23,096 nucleotides of DNA from Calditrichota bacterium (GTDB taxonomy: Bacteria; Calditrichota; Calditrichia; RBG-13-44-9; J042), in NCBI GenBank assembly GCA_013150955.1, contig JAADJD010000033.1, forward strand, positions 1 to 23,096. Direction: 5' to 3'. Below, in pieces: positions 7,555-16,310 of this stretch. Every line of letters starts with the position of its first letter. The first letter of the stretch is position 1. Under the pieces are notes generated by a model. The model was not told the DNA's origin, searched no databases, and worked only from the letters and a program-made list of their open reading frames with translations. Position numbers and translations under genes: made by a program.

Positions 7555-7688
7555 ATTAACACAAATAAAAATAATCAAATACATTAGAACGGATCTGAAT
7601 GAAAATTTATTTCGGGGTATATTCGCGATTTTGTGGATATATCTTGGTTTCATTCGCGGGATTCGTGGTTTAACGCATTATTTGGTCT
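7555..7688 (+). repeat. Interspersed MITE-like element, copy 4 (left end truncated)
   Basis: Starts inside the left arm (ATTAACACAAATAAAA), abutting copy 3, and ends with a GATTCGTGGTTTAACGCATT right arm. The core hairpin arms are CTGAA and TTCGG, a paired change relative to the CTGGA/TCCAG of the other copies. With copy 3 it fills the whole gap between the amylase-type gene and dnaE. Confidence 0.72.
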
Positions 7689-7727
7689 AAATCGGGGACT
7701 CGTGCGGCAAACATTCGTGCAAGCGGA

Positions 7728-10700
7728 TTAGCCGTCCAGTTCGGGAAGGGAGGTGGGGAGCTGGCGGAGCCGGGCTTCCAGATCGGCCTTGCGCAGTTCC
7801 ACCACTTCCAGCTGTTCCACCAGCAGATTGGCCTCGCCGGGGAGGCGGGACTGGACGGTACCCACAATCCGGTAGGGGCCATACCCTTTGATCAGGTGGC
7901 CAAAACGGGCATACGTCTGAGGGAATAGCACCGCCTCGCACAGCCCGTACCGATCTTCCAGCGTGAGAAATTTCATGTATTCCTGGTTCCGTGTTTTAAC
8001 CCGCCGACTGGTCACCAGCCAGCCCACAAAAACTACCCGTTTCCCACGGGCTTGCTCCAGATCCACCGAAGGGGTGACTTCCTCCCAATCGATTTCTTCT
8101 TCGAAAAGAGCCAGGGGATGATCGGTAACCGCAAAATCCAGAATCTCCAGCTCATTTAGAATGCGCTGGTACTTGTTGTAAGGCGTCAGGTGAACATTCT
8201 CCAGCAGAGTTTCGGTCAGATTCCGATTGCGCTTGTGTTTAAAAAATAGTTTGTTTTTCAGCAGGCAGAGCGGTTCGTTGGGTTCCAGAGATCGCAGCGC
8301 GCCACATTTAATTAAATGGTACACCTCTTTTTCCCGTGGTTGTACCCGGCGGACAAAATCGTAGTAATCCCGATAGGGCCCGCTCTGGCGTTCGTTCAGA
8401 ATGCGCTGCAGGGTTTTTTCGGTCAATTCATACACCCGGGATAGTCCCACCTGGATGGCATTCCCGCGTGCCGTAAAATCTCTTTCGGAGCTGTTCACAT
8501 CCGGAGGCAGCAGGCGAATTCCCATGCGGCGGCATTCTTCCACGTAGGCCGCAGTGGAATAAAAACCGCCCTGATTGTTGAGCACCGCGGTCATATACTG
8601 CACGGGAAAATAGTATTTTAAATAGGCCGTCTGGTAGGCAATGGTGCCATAGGTAGCAGAATGGGCCTTGTTAAAGCCGTAGCCCACAAAATTGGCCAGG
8701 AATTGCCAGATGTTCTCGGCCTGCTGGCGGGTGAGCCCGTTGCCCATGGCCCCCTCGATGAAGGCGCGATGCATGCTCAGCAGCGTTTTGCGGTCGCGGG
8801 ATTTGGTCATGGCTTTGCGGAGAATATCCGCCTGCGCCAGGGTGAAGCCGGCCACCTCGGCGGCAACCTGCATCACCTGCTCCTGGTAAATGATGTTTCC
8901 GTAGGTGTCCTCCAGTACTTTCTTCAGGGCCGGATGCGGGTATTCCACGGGAGCCCGACCGGCGCGCCGCAGAATGTAGAGGTCTTTCATGCCGCTGTTG
9001 GCGGCTCCGGGGCGGATTAAGGCAACGGCGGTGATCACGTCGTCTACCCCGTCAATCTGCATCTTGCGCAGCAGCCCGCGCATGCCTGGACTTTCCGTCT
9101 GGAAACAACCCATACTCAGCCCTGCGCGCAGCAGGGCAATCACATTGGGGTCGTTTTCGGGAATGACCCGCAAATCCAGCGGCGACAGGTGACGCTTGCG
9201 GCTATCCAGAAATGGAAATCGGTGCGGAGTGAGGTAGGTTGCCGCTTCTTCCTTCACAATGCACTTTTGGGCCACGTCGAAGCGATAAACTTCCGCAGGT
9301 GGCGTGGGACGAGGCGGTAGAGGATGTGGCGTGGGAGCGGACGATCGAAATAACGGGAGATCCCCGGAAACAGTTGGGCCGTTATCTTCAGAGACCGGTG
9401 CCGAAGGGGCGGAGGAAATGCCCTGCAGCTGCTGGTAAAGTTGCCGTACCATGGTCAGGCAATCCGTGATAATGCTGAGGGATCGCACTCCCAGAAGATC
9501 CATCTTAACCAGGCCCAGGGGTTCAATGGAATACATGTCGTACTGGGACACCACAATGCCCTTTCCGGCCACCTGCAGCGGGGTGTAGCGGGTGATTCGA
9601 TCCGGCGCAATGATTACCCCTCCCGGATGGATGGACTGGTGCCGTGGAAAGTCTGCAATGCGCCGGGCCATTTCCAGCACCTGGCGGAACAGATCGGAGT
9701 GGTGGCGCAGATGTTTGCATTCCGGCAGTTGCTCGATGGCTTCCTGCAGTCGGGAAATGCCATAATGGGGCAAATACCGGGTGATGGCGCCGATCTCGTC
9801 TTCCGGTAACCCGTACACCCGTGCCACATCCCGAATGGAAGAGCGCAACTGAAAGGTGGTGAAGGTACAAATCATCGCGGTGCGCTCGGTGCCGTATTTC
9901 TGATAAACGTACTCCAGCACCCGGTCCCGGTTTTTCCAGCAGATGTCCAGATCGATGTCCGGTGGATCGGCACGGTCGGGGTTCAGGAACCGTTCAAAAT
10001 ACAGATGGTAGCGCATGGGATCAACCTGGGTGATGCCCAGAACGTAGGAGACCAGGCTATCCCCTGCGGAACCGCGTCCTACACAGGGAATGCCCTCCCG
10101 ATGGCAAAAATCCACAATATCCTTCACAATCAGAAAATAGTCTGAAAATCCCAGTCGATTGATGATGTGCAATTCGTAATTCAGGCGGTCGATCAGTGCC
10201 TGGGTCATGGACGGATACCGTTCTCGCGCGCCTTCAAAGGCCAGCTTCTTCAGGTAGGAAAAGGAAGTTTCCCCGGCGGGAAGATCAATCCGCGGGAAAA
10301 TGGGCTTTCCCAGCGAAAATTCAAACTGACATTGTCGGGCAACTTTGACCGTATTCTGCAGGGCGTCCGGGAATGCGGCAAACAGCCGGTGCATTTCTTC
10401 GGCCGTTTTTAAATATTGCTCTGGACTCCCAGCGGTGGTAACCTGAGGCAGCAGCGTGTTTTGATCGATGGCATGGAGTACCCTGCGCGTGGGGTGATCG
10501 TCGGGCGTTAGCAGGTGCACGTCGTTTGTGGCCACCAGAGGAATGCGGTGCTGAATGGCCAGATCGCGAAGGCGGAGGTTGGTGAGCCAGTCATCTTTGG
10601 AAAACATCTGAAGTTCAATCAGAAAGTAGGGGCCAAATACCCGCTTCATCTGGCGACAGTATTGCTGGGCTGCGGAAATGTTACGGGAATGGGCCATTTG

Positions 10701-11093
10701 CCACAGTGTGCCTTTCTGTCCACCGGACAGGACAAACAGCCCCTCCTTATGACGGAAGACATCGCGGAGTTGCAATTCAAAATGTAAGTGCCCGCCGCGT
10801 AAATGGCCCAGGGAGATCAATTCACAGAGGTTTTGATATCCTTCAGAATTCCGGACCAGCAACAGCAGCTGGCTACCATCCACCAGGCGGATTTCTGCCC
10901 CGATGATCGGGTGCAGGCCGGCTTCCTTTGCCAGACGGTAAAATTCCACCGCACCGTAAAGGCCATTATGATCGGTCAGTGCCAGGTGACGAAATCCCAG
11001 TTGCTTTGCCCGCTGAACCAGTTGTTCCGGGCTGGGGATGCCGTCCAGCAAGCTGTAGTAGCTATGTACGTGCAGATGAACAAATGCCGTCAT
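7728..11093 (-). CDS. dnaE: DNA polymerase III alpha-type (C-family) polymerase, possibly an accessory DnaE
   Basis: Template-directed DNA polymerase of 1121 residues. The PHP domain starts at residue 5 (HLHVHSYYSLLDG, LTDHNGLYG, TNDVHLL); its His/Asp metal ligands look intact, so it could have proofreading exonuclease activity. Palm: GRGSAGDSLVSY (339-350); catalytic Asp D379 and D381 in PPDIDLD and D532 in VKMDLLG. FQTESPGMRGLL and GYGFNKAHSATYG are conserved further on. The OB domain is near 1010-1090. A Pro/Ser-rich insert (about 558-601) contains DLPLF, resembling a clamp-binding peptide. The GDS in the palm motif (usually AGS/ANS) and the RPGAANSGM block depart from textbook DnaE1, so this may be a DnaE2/ImuC-like second polymerase; no imuA/imuB is adjacent. 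Starts ATG 11093. Confidence 0.9.
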   Translation of the reverse strand: MTAFVHLHVHSYYSLLDGIPSPEQLVQRAKQLGFRHLALTDHNGLYGAVEFYRLAKEAGLHPIIGAEIRLVDGSQLLLLVRNSEGYQNLCELISLGHLRGGHLHFELQLRDVFRHKEGLFVLSGGQKGTLWQMAHSRNISAAQQYCRQMKRVFGPYFLIELQMFSKDDWLTNLRLRDLAIQHRIPLVATNDVHLLTPDDHPTRRVLHAIDQNTLLPQVTTAGSPEQYLKTAEEMHRLFAAFPDALQNTVKVARQCQFEFSLGKPIFPRIDLPAGETSFSYLKKLAFEGARERYPSMTQALIDRLNYELHIINRLGFSDYFLIVKDIVDFCHREGIPCVGRGSAGDSLVSYVLGITQVDPMRYHLYFERFLNPDRADPPDIDLDICWKNRDRVLEYVYQKYGTERTAMICTFTTFQLRSSIRDVARVYGLPEDEIGAITRYLPHYGISRLQEAIEQLPECKHLRHHSDLFRQVLEMARRIADFPRHQSIHPGGVIIAPDRITRYTPLQVAGKGIVVSQYDMYSIEPLGLVKMDLLGVRSLSIITDCLTMVRQLYQQLQGISSAPSAPVSEDNGPTVSGDLPLFRSSAPTPHPLPPRPTPPAEVYRFDVAQKCIVKEEAATYLTPHRFPFLDSRKRHLSPLDLRVIPENDPNVIALLRAGLSMGCFQTESPGMRGLLRKMQIDGVDDVITAVALIRPGAANSGMKDLYILRRAGRAPVEYPHPALKKVLEDTYGNIIYQEQVMQVAAEVAGFTLAQADILRKAMTKSRDRKTLLSMHRAFIEGAMGNGLTRQQAENIWQFLANFVGYGFNKAHSATYGTIAYQTAYLKYYFPVQYMTAVLNNQGGFYSTAAYVEECRRMGIRLLPPDVNSSERDFTARGNAIQVGLSRVYELTEKTLQRILNERQSGPYRDYYDFVRRVQPREKEVYHLIKCGALRSLEPNEPLCLLKNKLFFKHKRNRNLTETLLENVHLTPYNKYQRILNELEILDFAVTDHPLALFEEEIDWEEVTPSVDLEQARGKRVVFVGWLVTSRRVKTRNQEYMKFLTLEDRYGLCEAVLFPQTYARFGHLIKGYGPYRIVGTVQSRLPGEANLLVEQLEVVELRKADLEARLRQLPTSLPELDG

Positions 11094-11109
11094 GCGGATC
11101 GTTCCCTAT

Positions 11110-11135
11110 TGCCCATTTACAAAACGTTTTGGGCA
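11110..11135. promoter_or_regulatory. Inverted repeat upstream of dnaE, possible operator
   Basis: TGCCCA (11110-11115) and TGGGCA (11130-11135) flank an AT-rich centre containing AAAACGTTTT. It lies 16-42 bases upstream of the dnaE start, where a repressor could block transcription. It could equally be part of a transcript hairpin. Confidence 0.25.
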
Positions 11136-11223
11136 GTCGTATGGTTCGCTTTCGTCCTTTGTGCAGCGAGTAAAATAAGGGATCAGAAGAGCGAAAGAAA
11201 ATTGTTGTTAAAGATTCCGGGAA

Positions 11224-12570
11224 TCAGTCCCGCTCGTAGGTCAGGGCCTCGTGGCAACCCGGCTGGCAGGTCCCCCCGTTCTTTTTAAACTGAAATTTGA
11301 TGGGCATCTCCCATTTACCGAAAGGCACGTGAGCCGGGATGAGCCTGGGACGTTCCGCTCCATGCACGTTGTGGCAATTGCGGCAGGTACGCCCTTTTTT
11401 CTGATTGATGTGCAGGTAGTGCAGGTTTCGCCGTCCGTCCCGAAAATCGGTGATGTCGGAATCCACGATGGGGGCCAGCATCATTTCAGAATCGTGGCAC
11501 CCGAAACACAATTCGTAATTTTCCACCCGCGGTTCGGCGTAATTTTTTCGGGGGAAGGTGCTTTCCAGCAGGGCCGCATAGGGGGCGCCATGGGGCTGGT
11601 GGCACACCACGCAGCCATCGGATTCCAGGGGTTCGTGCAAGTAATTGCTTTGCTCCACCACCTTTTGAATATTGGCAATTGTTCGTCCATCCACTTTGAT
11701 CTTCTGATTGTGACACTCGAAACACAGGTTTTTCTGGCTATTGGTCAGCAGGGTTTCCACGTTGCTGCTGTGGGGCGAATGGCAGTTTAAGCAGGATTTC
11801 TTATCAAACACCGGCGAATGCTTCACCGGGGACGTTTTGGCGGTTTCCTGCACATCGTCGTGGCAATCATAACACAGGGTGGGAACTTTTTCCACCAGCA
11901 GGGATGGGAAGGTGCTACCATGGGGTTCGTGGCAGTCCTGGCAATCCTCTTCGAAGGGCGGGTGCAGGGTGGCCATTCCCGCCTGTTCTTCGACTTCGGA
12001 ATGGCAACTGAAACACAAACCGGGTTTGGGTTCCTGCAACAGGGCCTGGGTGTCGGATTCGTGTGGATTGTGGCAGGAAGTACATTCTCCCGCTTTTACC
12101 GGTCCGTGCAATACCGGCAGTTCCTGAAAATCCAGGTCGTGACAGTCCTGACACAGACTATCGATAGAGGCGTAGGCCAGGAAGAACTTGTTGGGCGAGC
12201 CGTGGGGATCGTGACAGGTCAGGCAATCGCCATCTTCTACCGGAGAGTGCACTACCGATCTGGTATTGTTCTCGTCGTGGCAGGAATAGCACAGGTCCGG
12301 CGGGTCTTCCGAAAGGGAATATTCCGGGCCTTCGGCGGTTGGGTGCGGATTGCCATTGCTTTCGTGGCAGGTGGTGCAATCGTCTTCCAGTGCATCGTGC
12401 ACGTAACGACGTTCCAGAATGCTGGCATGGCACTGGGCATTGCCGCAGTCTTCGGGATCGATGGTCACTTCCTGCGCGGGTTCCTGGGAAAACAGAGGGG
12501 AGCCCAGCAGCATCACTCCCAGCCCGATGGCAAACAAAACGGTTTGTGCAAATGCCGGTTTATTTTTCAA
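11224..12570 (-). CDS. Large multiheme c-type cytochrome, up to 15 hemes
   Basis: Exported electron-transfer protein, 448 residues. The signal peptide ends near residue 28 (GSPLFSQ). Thirteen CXXCH motifs lie between 65 and 400, spaced as DPH/EPH/NPH-type doubled-CXXCH repeats (e.g. CLTCHDPHG, CTSCHNPHE). Two unusual sites flank them: CX4CH at 42-48 (CGNAQCH) and CX3CH at 435-440 (CQPGCH). The start is TTG at 12570, supported by GGAGG six bases upstream; its TTGA overlaps the stop of the barrel gene, implying translational coupling. Position last in the conduit operon, large size and high heme density fit the outer-face partner of a porin-cytochrome complex; that placement is inference. No lipobox is seen. 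No clear terminator follows. Confidence 0.92.
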   Translation of the reverse strand: MKNKPAFAQTVLFAIGLGVMLLGSPLFSQEPAQEVTIDPEDCGNAQCHASILERRYVHDALEDDCTTCHESNGNPHPTAEGPEYSLSEDPPDLCYSCHDENNTRSVVHSPVEDGDCLTCHDPHGSPNKFFLAYASIDSLCQDCHDLDFQELPVLHGPVKAGECTSCHNPHESDTQALLQEPKPGLCFSCHSEVEEQAGMATLHPPFEEDCQDCHEPHGSTFPSLLVEKVPTLCYDCHDDVQETAKTSPVKHSPVFDKKSCLNCHSPHSSNVETLLTNSQKNLCFECHNQKIKVDGRTIANIQKVVEQSNYLHEPLESDGCVVCHQPHGAPYAALLESTFPRKNYAEPRVENYELCFGCHDSEMMLAPIVDSDITDFRDGRRNLHYLHINQKKGRTCRNCHNVHGAERPRLIPAHVPFGKWEMPIKFQFKKNGGTCQPGCHEALTYERD

Positions 12571-14531
12571 AAGTCCCTCCGAATGCGTAAGTAAATGCCA
12601 TTGTAATCCGCCCGTTCACCAATGAAACGGCGTTTGTAAAATTCCACACCAAGGATGTAAGTCAGCTGGCGGTAGCGGGTGCGGAATTCCGCCCGCGCAC
12701 TGTACAGGTCCAGATCCAGGCCTTTGCCCCGATGGATCCGCAGGCCACCATCAAAATTCAGTGCCGTACGGACTCCCAGCCAGTAGGTCATCTTCCCGGA
12801 AATGTCCTTCATGGTCTGGCGTTCCTGCTCACGGGTCAGCAAATAATCCCGAAAATTCCCGGTAACGGCCAGATCAATTTTACTGAAAAAAGTGCCCATC
12901 AGGTTGACAAAAAACCGTTTTTCGATGTACGGCAGAATGTTACTCTGATAATCCTCGTATTCGTAACCTGCGGAGATAAACGCGAAATTGATCTGCCCGC
13001 CGTAACTCATTTGATCAATGTATTCCAGGATGCGCGGCGTTTCGATGCGGATATTGGAATGATCCTGCTTCAGGGTGGAATAGTGCAGTTCCAGCAAGTT
13101 GTAAAACAGGCTGATTTTGGCTCCAAAAAAGCGCGATTGGGTGTCGTAGCGATAAGAAACGGGCAATCGGGAAATATAGTCCACCAGCACGGTTGCCCCG
13201 TTGGGAATTTGTCCCCCCGGAATGCGCTGAATTTCCAGAAATTCCCCGCGGGGGATCAGGATGTAGTCCAATCCCTCCTGGTACAAAATGGTACCGCTGG
13301 CATCGGTGACCACCACGGAGGCCGGATCCACCAGGGGATTTTTCAGCAGGGTGGTTCGATCATCCCGCAGCACAATTTCCTCATCCACAATCCGCAGCAG
13401 GCCGGGTTCACCGCTGCGTTCATCCCGCCGCATTCGATATTCGTATTCCAGTTGCAGTTTGCCGGTGGGGATTTTCTTCTGGTAATTGAAAGATACGCCG
13501 GCCGTGGGCACCCGATCGCGATAATCGATATGATCGGCAGCAAAATAGCGAATGTACGCCTTGCTGATCAGGCTCAGGTAAAGCCGGTGTTGCAGCGAGG
13601 CATTGATCATATTCAAATCGGAATGGTAATTGGGCTGCTTGATGTGGGAATACTGATAGTTGGTGTTAAACGTGAAATTGTATTTTAATTCCAGATTCAG
13701 ATCCTGGAATGCCAGTAGCCGATCCAGCTCGGTAAAGCCGCGCTGTCGGTAGTACCAGATTGACGAGGTGTACAACGAGGGACGGGCCAGTTTGAATGGG
13801 ATGCGGCTGTTCAGCTTCAAATTATCGATACGGGAAGAAATGGTCAGGAAGCCGGTATAGTCCCGATCGTAAATTTCGTGGGTGTAGCGAATGACGTGGG
13901 CATCCTCTCCCTTAAACGATCGGCTGGCCTCGGCAAAATAGGTGGTTTTGTAATTGAGAAATGTGCGGCCGGTGTCGATTTCCTTCTGATCCCATTTGTC
14001 CTCGTAATATTTCAGTTGCAGGGGAAGCAGGGGATTCTGGATGAAAACCCCGGCAATTTTGGACCGCCGAATGGTTTCCACATTGGTTAACAATTCGCGA
14101 TTGATAAAATCGTGTTGAAACCGGTAGGAGCCGGTCAGACGAATGGGGGCACGGCGCAACAGCGTCATGTTAATGGAATACCGTTTGGCGGTGCGGGTTT
14201 CCGTGCGGTCGGGAAAGACCAGGAATTTATCCTCCTGGCTAATCGGTTGATAGCCCCCTTCCAGGTCCAGCAACAGGAAATTGGGATGAATGATGTAATT
14301 TTTGGCGCGAATGGAAAATTCCCCCAGCAATTTTTTACTCTGTTGTTCCTCAAAGCGGTTGGTTCGGAAGTACGATTCGCGCGTGCGGTAGAACCCCTCC
14401 ATCTGAAGGAATCCCCGCAGGGAGATAATCTTCCACCAGCTCAGGGAGTAGCGATAGGCCTGGGCAAACAACCCTTCGCAGAAAATCAGGACAATTAACA
14501 GGCCAATCGATGTCCGCAGTCGAGCGCTCAT
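12567..14531 (-). CDS. Outer-membrane beta-barrel protein, probable conduit porin
   Basis: 654 residues with a signal peptide ending near FAQA (residue 25) and a C-terminal Phe (RIRRDF), the usual Bam recognition ending. The body is a run of alternating polar/aromatic strands rich in Tyr, Arg and Phe (such as LEYEYRMRRDE and YGGQINFAFISAGYEY), as in large barrels. There is no CXXCH and no TonB box. A compact soluble segment at about 382-454 (VVVTDASGTILYQEG, LDYILIPRGEF, GGQIPNGATVLVDY) interrupts the strands and may be a plug or periplasmic domain. It overlaps its neighbours by 4 bases on both sides (ATGA upstream, TTGA downstream) and lies between two cytochrome genes. This is the arrangement expected of a porin that houses a heme wire. 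Not recognisable as a named porin family. Confidence 0.85.
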   Translation of the reverse strand: MSARLRTSIGLLIVLIFCEGLFAQAYRYSLSWWKIISLRGFLQMEGFYRTRESYFRTNRFEEQQSKKLLGEFSIRAKNYIIHPNFLLLDLEGGYQPISQEDKFLVFPDRTETRTAKRYSINMTLLRRAPIRLTGSYRFQHDFINRELLTNVETIRRSKIAGVFIQNPLLPLQLKYYEDKWDQKEIDTGRTFLNYKTTYFAEASRSFKGEDAHVIRYTHEIYDRDYTGFLTISSRIDNLKLNSRIPFKLARPSLYTSSIWYYRQRGFTELDRLLAFQDLNLELKYNFTFNTNYQYSHIKQPNYHSDLNMINASLQHRLYLSLISKAYIRYFAADHIDYRDRVPTAGVSFNYQKKIPTGKLQLEYEYRMRRDERSGEPGLLRIVDEEIVLRDDRTTLLKNPLVDPASVVVTDASGTILYQEGLDYILIPRGEFLEIQRIPGGQIPNGATVLVDYISRLPVSYRYDTQSRFFGAKISLFYNLLELHYSTLKQDHSNIRIETPRILEYIDQMSYGGQINFAFISAGYEYEDYQSNILPYIEKRFFVNLMGTFFSKIDLAVTGNFRDYLLTREQERQTMKDISGKMTYWLGVRTALNFDGGLRIHRGKGLDLDLYSARAEFRTRYRQLTYILGVEFYKRRFIGERADYNGIYLRIRRDF

Positions 14532-15112
14532 CGTTCAATCCGGGTTAAGTAAAATTTGTTGTTTTCGCCATGGGGATTGTGGCACACCTGACAATCCATT
14601 TCCATTTTATCCCGGTGCGCCTCGGTGGTGGCCAGACGATTTTGATCATGGCAGAACAGACAGAGCTCCTGTTTGACTCGCTTTAACAGTTGGGGATTTT
14701 TCGTCATGTGCGGATTGTGGCACGCGGTGCAATTGCCAGAGGCCACCGGGCCGTGTAAATAGTTAAATCCTTCGGAAAAGTCGTCGTGGCAGCCGTAGCA
14801 TAGGTCAGGTTGCGGTTCCAGCAGCCGGTTGCCCCGATCCAGGTCGTGGCAGCTATCGCATTCCTTGTCCCGATATGGGGGGTGAAAGGAGTACTCAATT
14901 TTAGGCCGGCGCATCTGGGCCAGCATTTCGCGCCGCTTGGCCAGGGTTAACGTGTCTGGAAGTTGAACCTGTTCTTGTTGGCCGGGTGGGGGAACCCCAT
15001 CGAAAAGGGTGGAAAGGATCTTGTAGCGCGTGTCAGGCGAACAGGCCACTAAGGAAGACAACAGCACTACCGTTAAAACACCGCAGAGCTGCCGGAAATA
15101 TCTTCCATTCAT
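14528..15112 (-). CDS. Pentaheme c-type cytochrome lipoprotein
   Basis: 194 residues with a lipoprotein signal ending SSLVAC, lipid Cys24. After a Pro/Gln-rich linker to about residue 75, five CXXCH sites follow: 85-89, 105-109, 128-132, 151-155 and 174-178. Three are followed by the NPH/DxH pattern of doubled-CXXCH cytochromes (CTACHNPHM, CQVCHNPHG). Starts 11 bases after the upstream NHL gene and ends overlapping the barrel ATG. Probable role: the periplasm-side (or inserted) electron donor to the barrel complex, by analogy with porin-cytochrome conduits where a smaller cytochrome partners the porin. Which membrane face it sits on is not determined by sequence. Confidence 0.92.
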   Translation of the reverse strand: MNGRYFRQLCGVLTVVLLSSLVACSPDTRYKILSTLFDGVPPPGQQEQVQLPDTLTLAKRREMLAQMRRPKIEYSFHPPYRDKECDSCHDLDRGNRLLEPQPDLCYGCHDDFSEGFNYLHGPVASGNCTACHNPHMTKNPQLLKRVKQELCLFCHDQNRLATTEAHRDKMEMDCQVCHNPHGENNKFYLTRIER

Positions 15113-15123
15113 TGATTTTCCGC

Positions 15124-16209
15124 TTATTCATTCTTCGGTTCAACAAATCCATAAATATTAATCTTATCCGGCCCATATTGGTTGGTAACAAGAACAAGGT
15201 ATTTCAAATTGAAATCCGGGTCCACGTACTTCTGAAAGTATTCCAGATTGTCGTAATCAATGACCACTTTGGCTGGCAGCCACATAAATCCCGGCCCCTT
15301 GTAGGGTCCGCCAAAAAACATCAACAGTTTGCCGTCCTTGTTAAAAATCTGAATGGTCTCAAAACCGGCGTCCACCACGTATAGGTTCAGATCCCGATCC
15401 ACTGCCACGCCTTTCGGTCGGACAAACTGTCCCAGGGCTTTTCCATAACTGCCCACGGAACCAATGTACTCTCCTTCCAGGGTGTAGATTTTTACTTTAA
15501 AATCCCCGAAATCCGATACATAAACCCGCCCGTCCTGAATGTCCAGGTTCGTGGGAGAAAATAAAAACTGCTTGGTACCCGGTTTGGCATCGGGAAAGGA
15601 GAAAATGAGCTTCCGCGTTTTTTTGCTGTAAACTTTTACTTTGTGTTGTTTAATGTCCACCACCCAGATGCGGTCATTAAAAATTTTTACATCCGAGGGC
15701 TTGGAGTTTCTTTCGCCCCCGATGGCCCCTGCGTATTTTAGATTGGGATCGTAAATAACCACCTGCCGGCGTTCCGAATCGGCCACGTAGAGGTAGCCAT
15801 CTTCGTCCAGAGTACAATTGATCGGTTTGCGAAGTTGTCCCCGTCCATGCGGTTTAAAATAGCGAAAAGTTGCTTTTTTTAAATCGATGATTTCCAGCCC
15901 CCGCAACATGGTGTCGCAGATGTAAATGACCCCATCCCGAATCGCAATGCCGTATGGTTTGATGATAGGCAATCCGGGATCTTCACCCAGGATGTACTTA
16001 ATAATCCCTTTGCGCTGTCCAACAATGTCGATGGAGTTGCTGATTTTGGTCAGGAATTGGATGCGAGCGGTATCGGGTGGGGGTGGGAATACAATACTTT
16101 CCTGATATTCCGGGAGTTTATGATAACGGGAAATACAACTACTGAAAAAGAATGCTGCCAGAATTCCAAGCAGAAGAAACCATGCCGTTTGCCGTTTCCG
16201 CGGTAACAA
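15124..16209 (-). CDS. NHL-repeat beta-propeller lipoprotein
   Basis: 361 residues from my preferred start, TTG at 16209, which follows GAGGAGAG by about 11 bases and gives a compact lipoprotein signal ending FFFSSC (Cys25). An in-frame ATG at 16263 would add 18 residues, but it lies inside a terminator hairpin and spoils the signal. About six NHL-type blades follow, each with a KP.G..-type start and a YV.D....IQIF-type end, for example RPKGVAVDRDLNLYVVDAG. It is paralogous to the NHL gene at the other end of the island. NHL propellers are interaction scaffolds; here one may bridge filament or cytochrome subunits to the conduit. First gene of the tight four-gene conduit set. Confidence 0.88.
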   Translation of the reverse strand: MLPRKRQTAWFLLLGILAAFFFSSCISRYHKLPEYQESIVFPPPPDTARIQFLTKISNSIDIVGQRKGIIKYILGEDPGLPIIKPYGIAIRDGVIYICDTMLRGLEIIDLKKATFRYFKPHGRGQLRKPINCTLDEDGYLYVADSERRQVVIYDPNLKYAGAIGGERNSKPSDVKIFNDRIWVVDIKQHKVKVYSKKTRKLIFSFPDAKPGTKQFLFSPTNLDIQDGRVYVSDFGDFKVKIYTLEGEYIGSVGSYGKALGQFVRPKGVAVDRDLNLYVVDAGFETIQIFNKDGKLLMFFGGPYKGPGFMWLPAKVVIDYDNLEYFQKYVDPDFNLKYLVLVTNQYGPDKINIYGFVEPKNE

Positions 16210-16240
16210 GGTTCTGTATCTCTCCTCTGTTTTGCGATTG

Positions 16241-16277
16241 AAAAATAGGGGACAATTGAACATTGCCCCCTATTTTT
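16241..16277 (-). terminator. Intrinsic terminator between the tetraheme gene and the NHL lipoprotein gene
   Basis: Perfect 11-bp inverted repeat AAAAATAGGGG / CCCCTATTTTT, with CAAT/ATTG pairing within the loop. A T run ends the arm on either strand, so it can act both ways. It starts 34 bases past the tetraheme stop codon. Partial read-through would give more tetraheme than conduit message. Confidence 0.85.
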
Positions 16278-16310
16278 GTCTGCTCATCCAGGCGCTGTGA
16301 GTATACTACG

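Noticed and set aside
11818-13688. Long plus-strand frames opposite the 15-heme cytochrome and barrel genes
   Set aside because: Antisense shadows of strongly supported minus-strand genes; no plausible starts or domains.
16210-16263. N-terminal extension of the NHL lipoprotein from ATG 16263
   Set aside because: The ATG lies within the upstream terminator hairpin; TTG 16209 has a ribosome site and gives a normal lipoprotein signal.
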